Both the position numbers and the translations under genes were made by a program. The notes below the pieces were generated by a model. It did not search any database. It was not told where the DNA came from and was given only the letters and a program-made list of their open reading frames with translations. DNA of 64,000 nt from Leptolyngbya sp. O-77 (GTDB lineage Bacteria; Cyanobacteriota; Cyanobacteriia; Elainellales; Elainellaceae): NCBI RefSeq assembly GCF_001548395.1, contig NZ_AP017367.1:2207001-2271000 (forward strand), read 5' to 3'. This document shows positions 42,508 through 51,867 of the stretch, in pieces. Positions within the stretch are counted from its first letter, which is position 1. Each line of letters starts with the position of its first letter.

Positions 42508-45090
42508 ATGACCTTCTCCTCGGAGTCGCCCCAAGACCGGATCGTGCCCACAGACCTCCGCACGGAAATGTCCCGGTCATACCTGGAATACGCCATGAGC
42601 GTGATTGTAGGGCGGGCACTCCCCGATGCGCGAGACGGTCTTAAACCCGTTCATCGTCGCATTCTCTACGCTATGCATGAACTGGGCCTTGCGCCCGATC
42701 GCCCCTTTCGGAAATGCGCCCGCGTCGTGGGTGATGTGATTGGTAAATATCATCCCCACGGCGATACTGCCGTGTATGATGCGCTGGTGCGGATGGCGCA
42801 AGATTTCTCGATGCGATCGCCCCTAGTAGACGGGCACGGCAACTTCGGTTCTGTGGACAACGACCCGCCCGCCGCCATGCGATATACCGAGTGTCGTCTG
42901 CGGGCCATTACCACCAACGCGCTGCTGCAAGACATCGAATCAGAAACCGTCGATTTTGTCCCAAACTATGACGGGTCGCAGCAAGAGCCGCTGGTGCTGC
43001 CTGCTCGTATCCCTCAGCTTTTGCTCAACGGCTCGTCCGGCATCGCCGTCGGCATGGCTACCAACATCCCACCCCACAACCTGGGCGAACTGCTAGACGG
43101 GCTGGTGGCGCTAATCGCCAACCCAGACATGACCGATGCCGAACTGATGCAGATCATTCCTGGCCCCGACTTTCCCACCGGCGGTATTATTCTGGGTACG
43201 AGCGGCATCCGCGAAGCCTACGCCACCGGGCGCGGCTCCATCACCATGCGCGGCGTAGCCACCATTGAAACCATCGAGCGGCGCGGCGCACCCGATCGCG
43301 AAGCCATCATCATCACCGAACTGCCCTACCAGACCAACAAGGCCGCGCTGATCGAGAAAATTGCCGAAATGGTGAACGAGCGCAAGCTGGAGGGAATCGC
43401 CGATATTCGCGACGAGAGCGATCGCGACGGAATGCGAATCGTCATTGAGCTGCGCCGCGATGCCTATCCCCGCGTCGTCCTCAATAACCTCTACAAGCAA
43501 ACGCCGCTGCAAGCCAATTTTGGAGTCAACACGCTCGCCTTGGTGAACGGCGAACCGCAGCTTTTGGGATTAAAAGAATCCCTCCAGGTGTTCCTCGATT
43601 TTCGCATCGAAACGATTACGCGCCGCACGCGCTATGAACTGCGAAAAGCAGAGGAACGCGATCACATTTTGCAGGGCTATCTGATTGCCCTGGCGAACCT
43701 GGATGAGATCATCGCGCTAATTCGGGGCGCAGCCGACACGCCCACCGCAAAGCAAGAGCTGATGGAGCGCTATAGCCTGTCGGAAGCGCAGGCCGACGCG
43801 ATTCTGCAAATGCAACTGCGCCGCCTCACCGCGCTAGAAGCAGGCAAAATTCAGGCAGAACACGACGAACTGCAAGTCAAAATTGCCGACCTGCGAGACA
43901 TCCTGGCGAATCGGGAGCGCATTTTACAAATTATTCGGGACGAAGCAGTGGAGCTAAAAGCAGCCCACGCCACCCCGCGTCGCACGGTAATCGAACCCCT
44001 CGATGGCGAATTGGGCGATATTGACCTGATCGCCAACGAACGGGCCATCATTCTTGTAACGGAGCAGGGCTACATCAAGCGGATGCCCGTCAGCACTTTC
44101 GAGGCGCAAAACCGGGCGACGCGGGGCAAGTCCGGCACTCGTATGAAGGAAGATGATGGCATTGATCACTTCCTGACCTGCAACGACCACGACAATATCT
44201 TATTTTTTAGCGATCGCGGCGTGGCTTATTGCCTGCGGGCCTATCAGGTGCCCACGGGGTCCCGCACGTCTCGCGGCGTGCCCATCGTGCAACTGCTGCC
44301 GATTCCTGTGGAGGAGAAAATTACCTCTGTCGTTGCAGTGACCGAATTCACCGATGATCTTTATCTGGTGATGCTGACCCAGAAGGGCTTCATTAAAAAG
44401 ACGCAGCTTTCGGCCTTTGGCAACATCCGCACCAATGGGCTGATTGCGATCTCTCTGGAAGACGGCGATCAGCTACGCTGGGTTCGCCTGACCACCGCAG
44501 ACGACAGCATCATCATCGGCTCTCGCAAGGGCATGACGATTCATTTCCGCACCGATCATGAGCAACTGCGCCCCTTGGGTCGCCCCACTCGCGGCGTGCG
44601 AGCCATGAGCCTGCGCGAGGGCGATGAGCTAATCAGCATGGATATCTTACCTAGCCAGGTGGTGCAAACCATTGCCGAGGGCGACGACACCGATAACGAT
44701 GGCGATCTGGCCGAGGAAGAGTGCAGCACGGCTCAGGGGCCGTGGGTGCTGGTCATTACCACGGGTGGGCTGGGCAAGCGCGTCCCGGTGAATCAGTTCC
44801 GGCTGCAAAAGCGGGCTGGCATGGGGCTGCGGGCAATTCGCTTCCGCAAGGCGGGCGATGAACTGGCGGCGCTACGCGTGGTAAACGAAGATGATGAAAT
44901 GATTTTGGTGACGAGCCGTGGCATTATCATCCGCCAGGTGGTAAACGCGATTTCCTGTCAGTCGCGGGCGGCGACGGGGGTGCGTGTGCAGCGATTGGAT
45001 GAGGACGATGCGATCGCCGATGTGGCGCTAGTGCCGCCCTCTGGTGAAGCGGAAGACCCAGATGCTGAGGACGAAGCCCCCGAAAGCTAA
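42508..45090 (+). CDS. gyrA: DNA gyrase subunit A
   Basis: An 860-residue type IIA topoisomerase A subunit that cuts and rejoins DNA through the Tyr in AAMRYTECRL (residue about 129). The winged-helix part has VGDVIGKYHPHGDTAVYDA. Ser sits at the quinolone position in other species; here the HGDTAVYD region carries Thr, as is common. The C-terminal beta-pinwheel shows six repeats (for example ILVTEQGYIKRM and IIIGSRKGMTIHF). The GyrA box reads QNRATRGKSG, diverged from QRRGGKG. ParC cannot be fully excluded. It has its own promoter and a GGAG 11 bases before the ATG. Confidence 0.93.
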   Translation: MTFSSESPQDRIVPTDLRTEMSRSYLEYAMSVIVGRALPDARDGLKPVHRRILYAMHELGLAPDRPFRKCARVVGDVIGKYHPHGDTAVYDALVRMAQDFSMRSPLVDGHGNFGSVDNDPPAAMRYTECRLRAITTNALLQDIESETVDFVPNYDGSQQEPLVLPARIPQLLLNGSSGIAVGMATNIPPHNLGELLDGLVALIANPDMTDAELMQIIPGPDFPTGGIILGTSGIREAYATGRGSITMRGVATIETIERRGAPDREAIIITELPYQTNKAALIEKIAEMVNERKLEGIADIRDESDRDGMRIVIELRRDAYPRVVLNNLYKQTPLQANFGVNTLALVNGEPQLLGLKESLQVFLDFRIETITRRTRYELRKAEERDHILQGYLIALANLDEIIALIRGAADTPTAKQELMERYSLSEAQADAILQMQLRRLTALEAGKIQAEHDELQVKIADLRDILANRERILQIIRDEAVELKAAHATPRRTVIEPLDGELGDIDLIANERAIILVTEQGYIKRMPVSTFEAQNRATRGKSGTRMKEDDGIDHFLTCNDHDNILFFSDRGVAYCLRAYQVPTGSRTSRGVPIVQLLPIPVEEKITSVVAVTEFTDDLYLVMLTQKGFIKKTQLSAFGNIRTNGLIAISLEDGDQLRWVRLTTADDSIIIGSRKGMTIHFRTDHEQLRPLGRPTRGVRAMSLREGDELISMDILPSQVVQTIAEGDDTDNDGDLAEEECSTAQGPWVLVITTGGLGKRVPVNQFRLQKRAGMGLRAIRFRKAGDELAALRVVNEDDEMILVTSRGIIIRQVVNAISCQSRAATGVRVQRLDEDDAIADVALVPPSGEAEDPDAEDEAPES

Positions 45091-45139
45091 ACCTGACAGC
45101 TAAACGCAAGAGAGCGTCTTCAGTGCAGACCTGGAAGTT

Positions 45140-48100
45140 TTAGCGCAGGGCTTGGGGATTTTGGCGGTGGGGCGATCGCTCTAGGGGCAGCTGAATCTTC
45201 AGGCTGAGCCGCTGGGGTTCGCATTCGGCCCAAATCATGCCGCCCAGATATTCCACCCGTTTTTTGACCAGCGCCAGCCCCAGCCCTGTGCCGCCGTGTT
45301 TCCAGGGATCGAGGTTGGGAATGCGATAGAACCGCTCAAAGATGCGATCGCACTCGGTCGCGGGCACGTCTACCCCCGTATTCGCCACGCAAAGATTCAG
45401 GAGCATCGCTGTTGCTGTGGCTGAAACTTCAATCCCCTCCCCTGTGGGGGTGTATTTGCAGGCATTGGTCAGCAGTTCGCCTAATATCCGCTGGAGCAAT
45501 GACGCATCAGTAGTCACGGGCGGCAAATCCGGCGATATTGACAGGGTTAGCCGCTGCTGTTGGCGCTGGGCCCGATTCAAAAATGGCTCCAGCACATGGG
45601 GCAGCCAATCTTGCAGAGTGAGGGGGCTGAGGATCAGTGGCTCTGCGTCTGCATCAATGCTGGTTAGGTCAAGCAGGTCATTAATCAGGCTGATTTCACG
45701 CTGGCCTTCGTCTTTGAGAATCTGAAAATATTGGGCTAATTGAGTGGGGGCGGGGCGGTCTGACTCTGGCAGTAGCCCCGATTGCTGGAGGTGAACTTCG
45801 AGCAAGTCGGTGGCCAACTTGATGTTGGCCATGGGCGTACGGAGTTCGTGGGACACGGTGCTAAGGAAATGGTCTTTGAGCCGATTTAGCCGCTCTAGCT
45901 CTGCCACCTGGGTCTGAGCCGCCTGAAACAGCCGCGACTGGCGGAGGGCGATCGCGCACTGGTTGGCCACCTGCCGCACCAGCCGAATTTCGGGTTCGCT
46001 AAACCACTGCTCGCGCGGTCGCAGCAGCCAGACATCGCCCAGACAGCCCTGATCATCGAAAATTGGTTGCGTGAAAATCGTAGAACTGCACATCAGTTCG
46101 CGGCTTATCTGACCCCCAATGTCGCGAAAGCAAAACTGGTGCCCAATGCCCTGCAAAAGCTGAGTGTAAATTTCAGGATGGTCATCCATCGAGAGAATCA
46201 TGCCCTCTGCGGACTGATCCGCTGACACGACATATTCGCAGTAGATTGTAGAGGTGCGATGCTCCAAATCATAAAGGGCTGTGTCGCAGCAAAGCACCCG
46301 CAGCGTTTGTCCCAGTTCTTGAACCACGGCTTGCAGGATTTTGCGTTCGTCCAGGCTGTCGCGCACCTTGTCGGTGATGCGCTTGAGCGCGGCTTCAAAG
46401 TCTAGCGCTTGCTGGAGTTCGGCAGTGCGCTCCTGCACCTGCTGTTCTAGCGTGGTTGCCCATTGCTGAACCTGCTGGTGCAAGTTAGATTGCTGGATGG
46501 CGATCGCCAACTGATTAGCAACCTGTTGCAGCAAGTCCGCTTCTTCTGGCTTCCAAACTCGCGGCTGGGCGCAGGCATGAGTCATCAGCAGCCCCCAGGT
46601 GACAATGGAGCCATCCTCTAGCGTTTTGGCAATGGGCGCAACCAGGTTTGACTGAACTGCTATTGGCTCCATCACCTCGCGCCAATCTCCCAGTGCTGTC
46701 TCTTTCGGACGCTGAGCATCGTTTGGGGTATCGGCTGGGGCATCGGCTGGGTTCCAGTCTCCAAAAAAGCTGTCGCCATCCCGCCGCAGGTTAAGCATTC
46801 GGTTCAGCATCGGGGGATACTCTGGTCGCACGGCTTCTTGAATGACAACCCCCTGACGATCGCCATCGAGCCGGAGAACAAGCGTGCGATCGGCTTGCAG
46901 GGTACGCTGCACTTCTTGCACCGCCGTCTCCAAAATTTGCTTCAGGTTCAGGGTTTCGCGGATGTGTTGGGTAATCAGCCGCAGCGCCCGTTCTCGCTCG
47001 GCTTGGGCAGCAAAGGCATTCTGGACTTGTCTTAGGGTGGTAATGTCGCGGGCGACGACCAGCACCGATGTAACAGACCCGTCAGCCGCTAGTTCTGGCA
47101 CAATGCGAGCGTGAAAGGTAAAGACTCCACTGGGCAAAGTCATGTCATATTCTATTTCTACAGCCCGATCTTGCCCGGTAGTAAAGACTTGCTCCATGGC
47201 ATCCATCCAAAGGGCGACCAGCGCTTTAGGAAAGTCTAGCTCTTGAGGAGTTAGCCCCACCAACTCGGCCGCTGGAATGCCTACAAGCTTCTCTACCGTG
47301 GGGTTGACATAGAGAAAGCGAAACTGGCGATCGCACCGCAGGATGCTGTCAGGCGCGTTTTCGGCTAGCGTGCGAAACTCTTGTTCTTGCTGGCGCAGGG
47401 CGGCTTCGGCGGCTTTCAAGTTGCTAATATCCAGCACCACGCCATACCAAGCAATCTCCCCGTTGTCTCGCTGCCGGGGGCGAGAACTGCCCTTCAGCCA
47501 CTTCACGCTGCCTGATGGAGTCACTACGCGCCACTCGCAGTAAAACGGCCCCAGCGAAGCGAGGCTCTGTTCTACAGCGGCTTCGTAGGCTGCTCGGTCA
47601 TCGGCGTGAATACATTCGACCAGCAAGTCTGGATTTTCAATCACCTGAGCCACAGAGTATTCCAGAATCTCCTCAATAGCCCGGCTCATGTGTTCGACAT
47701 ACCAGGAGCCATCCTGTCTCCGCACTAAAATGTAGATATTGGCCGGAGACGAGTTAGAAATTTCCAAAAACCGCAGTTCGCTCTGGCGCAGGGCAATTTC
47801 GGCGGCTTTGCGGGCGCTGATGTCAACGTGGGCGATCGCCACTCCATAGTTCTTCAGCGGAATCGGCGCAGCGCTGACACTTACCCAAGAAATCGAGCCA
47901 TCCGACCGCCGAATACCCTGCTCTTGCCCAACGATGGTTTGCCCCGCCCGCAGTGACCTCACAGCGGCACACTCTTCTGGCGGCATGAGGCTGCCGTCGC
48001 AACGGAGCATCTCCCAAGTGGGCAAGTCATGCACCCGCTGGGCATATATCCCAGTGTATCTGTCAACCGAAAGCCCTAAAATCTGCTCAAAGGCCGGATT

Positions 48101-49234
48101 CACTTCGATTATCTTGCCTGCTCCATCGGTAATCGACACGCCCACTGGCAAGATTTCAAACAGGGTTCGATACTTTTGCTGGCTCTCCCGTAGAGATTCT
48201 TCCAGACGCTTGCGCTCAGTGATGTCTACATGAGTGCCGATCATTCGCAGCGGCGCACCCGTTGCATCTCGTTCCACCACCTTGCCCCGGTCGAGAATCC
48301 ATCGCCAGGTTCCATCTCTGGCTCGCAAACGATATTCGCTGCGGAATAGGGGCGTGCGCCCGGCCAGGTGGATTTCTGTTTCCCACAGAACCCGATTTCG
48401 ATCTTCAGGATGAAGCCGGTTGCTCCATTCCTGCAAGCGATCCCCAATTTCGTCTGTCTCGCAATCATAGCCCAGCATCCTTTTCCACTCGCCAGACAGC
48501 CACAGCGTTCCGGTCGGAACATGCCAATCCCACACGCCATCTTCAGCACACTCCAGCGCAATTTCAGCCCGCTCTCGCTGTCGGATCTCGGCTTGCAGTT
48601 GTTGATTGGTGGCTTGCAGCATGGCGTTGGCTGCCAGCAAGTCTGCCGTGCGCTGCTGAACCTGTCGCTCCAAATCATGGTTCAGGGCTTGCACCTGGCG
48701 CTCTAGCTGGCGGCGCTCGGTCATGTCCCGCAGCACCGATAAATGTCGATGGGGCACAAAGTGGGCGGTGGCGGCGTATTCCACCTCGCGCACGGTACCG
48801 TCAGGGCGCACCAGAATAAATTCTCCCCGCTCGTGTCCCTTCTCTAGAAACTGTTGCCAGGCGCTTGGGAAATCAAACTCGACCTGGGAAAAATCGGCAA
48901 TGCAGCGACCGAGCAAATCGTCCAGAGAAACGCCAAATAGCTCACACGCGGCGGGATTGGCATCAATATAGTAGCCGCTGTCGTCGGCGATCACCATCGC
49001 GTCCATCGCTTCCTCAAAGAAGGCGCGGAGATAGGGCAACGCGGCCGGGTCGGTGTCTGGGGCAGGGCGATCGCCTGATTTAAAACCACCAGACTGAGAG
49101 ATTAGCGGCCGGGGCAGCAGCAACCGATCCCGATTTGCCTCGTTGTCCGACAAATCAACCTGGGGAAAATCATCGGAAGGTTGGGACAGCATACAGTTAA
49201 CAGAATGACACTTGCTGACAGATGCAGTGACCAA
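45140..49234 (-). CDS. Multi-PAS, dual-GAF sensor histidine kinase
   Basis: A 1364-residue soluble kinase. Approximate order: PAS 66-180 (FFEEAMDAMVIADDSGYYI), coiled coil, then PAS 220-340, 350-470, 480-605 and 610-730. GAF 750-915 is followed by a second GAF 940-1090, HisKA near 1100-1170 (STVSHELRTPMANIKLA) and HATPase to about 1345 (LLTNACKYTPTGEG; GGTGLGLALVKKR). Neither GAF shows the bilin-binding Cys motif, although MTHACAQPRVW resembles phytochrome-type GAFs. There is no membrane segment and no receiver domain. No response regulator is adjacent. A start at Met15 (49192) is possible. The signal is not known. Confidence 0.92.
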   Translation of the reverse strand: MVTASVSKCHSVNCMLSQPSDDFPQVDLSDNEANRDRLLLPRPLISQSGGFKSGDRPAPDTDPAALPYLRAFFEEAMDAMVIADDSGYYIDANPAACELFGVSLDDLLGRCIADFSQVEFDFPSAWQQFLEKGHERGEFILVRPDGTVREVEYAATAHFVPHRHLSVLRDMTERRQLERQVQALNHDLERQVQQRTADLLAANAMLQATNQQLQAEIRQRERAEIALECAEDGVWDWHVPTGTLWLSGEWKRMLGYDCETDEIGDRLQEWSNRLHPEDRNRVLWETEIHLAGRTPLFRSEYRLRARDGTWRWILDRGKVVERDATGAPLRMIGTHVDITERKRLEESLRESQQKYRTLFEILPVGVSITDGAGKIIEVNPAFEQILGLSVDRYTGIYAQRVHDLPTWEMLRCDGSLMPPEECAAVRSLRAGQTIVGQEQGIRRSDGSISWVSVSAAPIPLKNYGVAIAHVDISARKAAEIALRQSELRFLEISNSSPANIYILVRRQDGSWYVEHMSRAIEEILEYSVAQVIENPDLLVECIHADDRAAYEAAVEQSLASLGPFYCEWRVVTPSGSVKWLKGSSRPRQRDNGEIAWYGVVLDISNLKAAEAALRQQEQEFRTLAENAPDSILRCDRQFRFLYVNPTVEKLVGIPAAELVGLTPQELDFPKALVALWMDAMEQVFTTGQDRAVEIEYDMTLPSGVFTFHARIVPELAADGSVTSVLVVARDITTLRQVQNAFAAQAERERALRLITQHIRETLNLKQILETAVQEVQRTLQADRTLVLRLDGDRQGVVIQEAVRPEYPPMLNRMLNLRRDGDSFFGDWNPADAPADTPNDAQRPKETALGDWREVMEPIAVQSNLVAPIAKTLEDGSIVTWGLLMTHACAQPRVWKPEEADLLQQVANQLAIAIQQSNLHQQVQQWATTLEQQVQERTAELQQALDFEAALKRITDKVRDSLDERKILQAVVQELGQTLRVLCCDTALYDLEHRTSTIYCEYVVSADQSAEGMILSMDDHPEIYTQLLQGIGHQFCFRDIGGQISRELMCSSTIFTQPIFDDQGCLGDVWLLRPREQWFSEPEIRLVRQVANQCAIALRQSRLFQAAQTQVAELERLNRLKDHFLSTVSHELRTPMANIKLATDLLEVHLQQSGLLPESDRPAPTQLAQYFQILKDEGQREISLINDLLDLTSIDADAEPLILSPLTLQDWLPHVLEPFLNRAQRQQQRLTLSISPDLPPVTTDASLLQRILGELLTNACKYTPTGEGIEVSATATAMLLNLCVANTGVDVPATECDRIFERFYRIPNLDPWKHGGTGLGLALVKKRVEYLGGMIWAECEPQRLSLKIQLPLERSPHRQNPQALR

Positions 49235-49404
49235 ATCCAGGACTATCCCTACGTTATCTAAACCCTACGAAGTTTCTTGCTGCTACTCCGTCAACAGTCA
49301 TGATTCGGGCACAATTTGGAGCCTACTTGAAATTCTAGAATGCCCCCAAACTGCCCCCGTCAAAATAATTTACGCAGATTTTTTATTTCCCAAGTCCAGC
49401 AAAT

Positions 49405-50028
49405 CTATTGCCCTGTCCAGGCCGATTCAAAGAAATCCAGTTCGCACTGCATCGCATAGCGATAGGTCGCTTGCACCAGCGGCGTCAGCGTAGCGTACTG
49501 CTCCGACAAGTCGGCAAGCTGCACCGTCAGCGGCTCAAACTCGGCGCTACTGTAGGTGCGAATCCAGTCGGCGTAGGCATGGGTGGGAATGCCCGACGCT
49601 GCTAGTGCTTGCCCCAAAAATGCGTAGAGCTTCATGCAGGGCAGCATGGCCACGGCTGCAACCCCGACCGTTTGGCTCCAGGCCGTGGCCAGCAAAAAGT
49701 CGGTATAGCGTCGCGTGGCGGCTCCCGGCTGCACCGCACGCAAATCCACTCCCCACTGTGCAGCATAACCCTCGTGCAAGTTTAACTCATGCAGCACGCC
49801 GCCCGCCAGATTGTGAAATACCTGGAATCCCTGCCAGTCAGGGGCTTTGGCAGCGGCAATGCTGTAGGCGCGGGCAAAGGCTTCTAGAAAAAAGGCATCC
49901 TGCCCGACGTAATAGCTAAATTTTGCCTTGTCCAGAGAGCCGTCGCCAATGCCCTGCACAAAAGGATGGTTCAAACAGGCGATCGCCAAATCCTGGTTTT
50001 CTTGCCACAGTGTCTCTGCCAGCGCCAT
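49405..50028 (-). CDS. tenA: TenA-family protein (thiaminase II / pyrimidine salvage)
   Basis: A 207-residue all-helical TenA/PqqC-fold protein. It has YVGQDAFFLEAFARAYSIAA, VLHELNLHEGY, and MLPCMKLYAFLGQAL, whose Cys lies where the catalytic Cys of TenA_C enzymes is found. Acidic residues near the C terminus (CELDFFESAW) fit the active-site Glu. TenA hydrolyses aminopyrimidine from degraded thiamin for re-use. Its place next to prk is probably chance. Confidence 0.82.
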   Translation of the reverse strand: MALAETLWQENQDLAIACLNHPFVQGIGDGSLDKAKFSYYVGQDAFFLEAFARAYSIAAAKAPDWQGFQVFHNLAGGVLHELNLHEGYAAQWGVDLRAVQPGAATRRYTDFLLATAWSQTVGVAAVAMLPCMKLYAFLGQALAASGIPTHAYADWIRTYSSAEFEPLTVQLADLSEQYATLTPLVQATYRYAMQCELDFFESAWTGQ

Positions 50029-50127
50029 CTCCCGTTTCTCCCAAACTCCAAAAAATCAGCGTCCCCAGACCCAGCCCAGGAACGCCAATCGTAAATCCTA
50101 AAAGTCGAGCTTCATTGCTTAAATTGT

Positions 50128-51141
50128 CTAATTGGAGCCAGCCTTTGCCGCCAGCATCGCATCCGGCGAGGTCAGCTTCTCGTAGGTGGCCCGCATCTTC
50201 AGACCCACCAGCACCTGGAACAGACCACTGCCATTCGACGAGCCTGGATACTCCCGGTGCTTCAGCAGCAGTTCAGTCAGTTCCCCGTAATATTTGGTAG
50301 ACAGATTGCTCAGGTGGCTTTCAATGTAAATCACTTCATCCAGACGATCAAACTGGCCGTCTACCTCCAGCACCGATACCGGATTGCCATAATAGCTATC
50401 GGGCCCGTAGAACAAGCGAATCCCTGGGTAGGAGCAGGTCAGTTTGCGACCGCAGGGAATCCAGTCGATGGTCGAGCCTTCATCAAACAGATAGGCAGGC
50501 TCAAACCCTTCCACACCTTCCTTTTGAACCATACGAACCCGCAGCACCTTGCGCTCCGTATCGTTGGGGATGAGCTTGGTCGGCAGGATCTGAATGACCA
50601 CATCGGCGTACTGCTTTTGCGGGTCAATGTAGGCCTCAAAGTCGGGACGACGCGAGTTAATGGCAGCCAGCACATCTTCGTAGGTATGACCACGCTCTGC
50701 CATGTCGCGCTGGATCTTCCAGGCGATTTTCACTTCGTCGTCAATGTCGAGATAGACGCTGAAATCAAGGAGCGATCGCACTCGCTCGTCATACATCGGG
50801 TGCAGCCCCTCAATCACCACAATATGGTTAGGATGAACCGTCTCCGGCGGGTCAATCATCCCCGTTTCGTGGTTATAAATTGGCTTCTCAATCGACTTGC
50901 CTTCCTTCAGAGCCTTAATCTGCTCGTACATCAAGTCGAAGTTATTTGCCTTAGGATTCAGCGCCGTCACGCCCACTTCTTTGCGCTGCTTACGATCCAG
51001 ACTGTGATAGTCGTCTAAGCAGATGACGGTCATCATGTCTTCGCCGAAAAGATCTGCCAAGCGGCGCAGAAAGGTGGATTTGCCGCACCCAGAATCACCG
51101 GCAACGCCAATTAAAACTACACGGTCTGGCTTATTGGTCAT
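50128..51141 (-). CDS. prk: Phosphoribulokinase
   Basis: A 337-residue PRK that makes ribulose-1,5-bisphosphate from ribulose-5-phosphate and ATP in the Calvin cycle. The P-loop GVAGDSGCGKSTFLRRL holds redox Cys19, and VICLDDYHSLDRK holds Cys41. These two cysteines form the light/dark regulatory disulphide and bind CP12/GAPDH in the family. Later segments: IVVIEGLHPMYDERVRSLLD and YPGIRLFYGPDSYYGNPVSV. It is divergent from petH. Confidence 0.97.
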   Translation of the reverse strand: MTNKPDRVVLIGVAGDSGCGKSTFLRRLADLFGEDMMTVICLDDYHSLDRKQRKEVGVTALNPKANNFDLMYEQIKALKEGKSIEKPIYNHETGMIDPPETVHPNHIVVIEGLHPMYDERVRSLLDFSVYLDIDDEVKIAWKIQRDMAERGHTYEDVLAAINSRRPDFEAYIDPQKQYADVVIQILPTKLIPNDTERKVLRVRMVQKEGVEGFEPAYLFDEGSTIDWIPCGRKLTCSYPGIRLFYGPDSYYGNPVSVLEVDGQFDRLDEVIYIESHLSNLSTKYYGELTELLLKHREYPGSSNGSGLFQVLVGLKMRATYEKLTSPDAMLAAKAGSN

Positions 51142-51867
51142 AGCTTTCCTCTAAAACAACTGTCCTCTTAACTGTCCTCTTAACTGCCCACGACTCCCAC
51201 ATGCCCACAAGTCCGGCTCGATCACTCCAGGCAGTACCCAAAACGCTAAAAGCACCTGTCCACCTAACAAGCACCATAGGTTCTGAGTTTAAGTAACACC
51301 TGTAGAATGACTACACATGACTTCTCAGGCACGTCGCCTTTTCAAGCACATTACGCTGCTAGCAAGACCGCTGGCACCATGCGCCCGCTGAATACTGATG
51401 GCACACCAGACCGGTGAAACATCCAGTCGGATACCCGGCTCTCAAGCGCTAACTAGTCGCCAACTAAGTATTTACTACTAGCGATACTAGAAATCTTACC
51501 AGAGAATCCCCGCAACCTACAAGGTAAGCGGGTTATACCCAAGTTCCTGATCTCTATGCTAAGGGGAATGGGGACACCTGGGAATATGAAATTGCTGTGA
51601 AATTGAAACGGCTTTAACAATCTGCATCTGGGCGGCTCGTCTATGGTTAGAGCAGATCGGACAGGGGCTATTCCTGTCTGGGGCTTCAGTGAGCGAGGCA
51701 ACCCCTGCAATGCTACGCTATATAGCAAAACGGGAATCGCCTGGGATGCGGGTTCGCAGATGCCGGAATTGACAAGCCTGGAAGCAACCACCAGACCGTC
51801 AACGCTCATCCGCACTCGCGCTCAACGTTCCTCATCCATTGTTGGTTCAGAGAGCATTGATATAACG
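51142..51867. other. 726-base divergent region between prk and petH
   Basis: It holds a 12-bp tandem repeat (51158-51188) and an imperfect NtcA-like site GTA-N8-TAG at 51468-51481. An open stretch from 51643 in frame with petH has no similarity to the FNR start and is judged untranslated leader. Confidence 0.45.
51158..51188. repeat. Tandem repeat, 12-bp unit, 2 full and 1 partial copy
   Basis: AACTGTCCTCTT occurs twice, followed by AACTGCC. It lies 17 bases upstream of the prk start, within its leader. Confidence 0.9.

Noticed and set aside
46500..46990. First GAF domain of the large kinase as a phytochrome chromophore domain
   Set aside because: The conserved bilin-attachment Cys is missing, so light sensing cannot be claimed.
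51643..51867. N-terminal extension of petH from base 51643
   Set aside because: The known FNR start MYNPSAAGG is at 51868 and the extension shows no linker or transit similarity.
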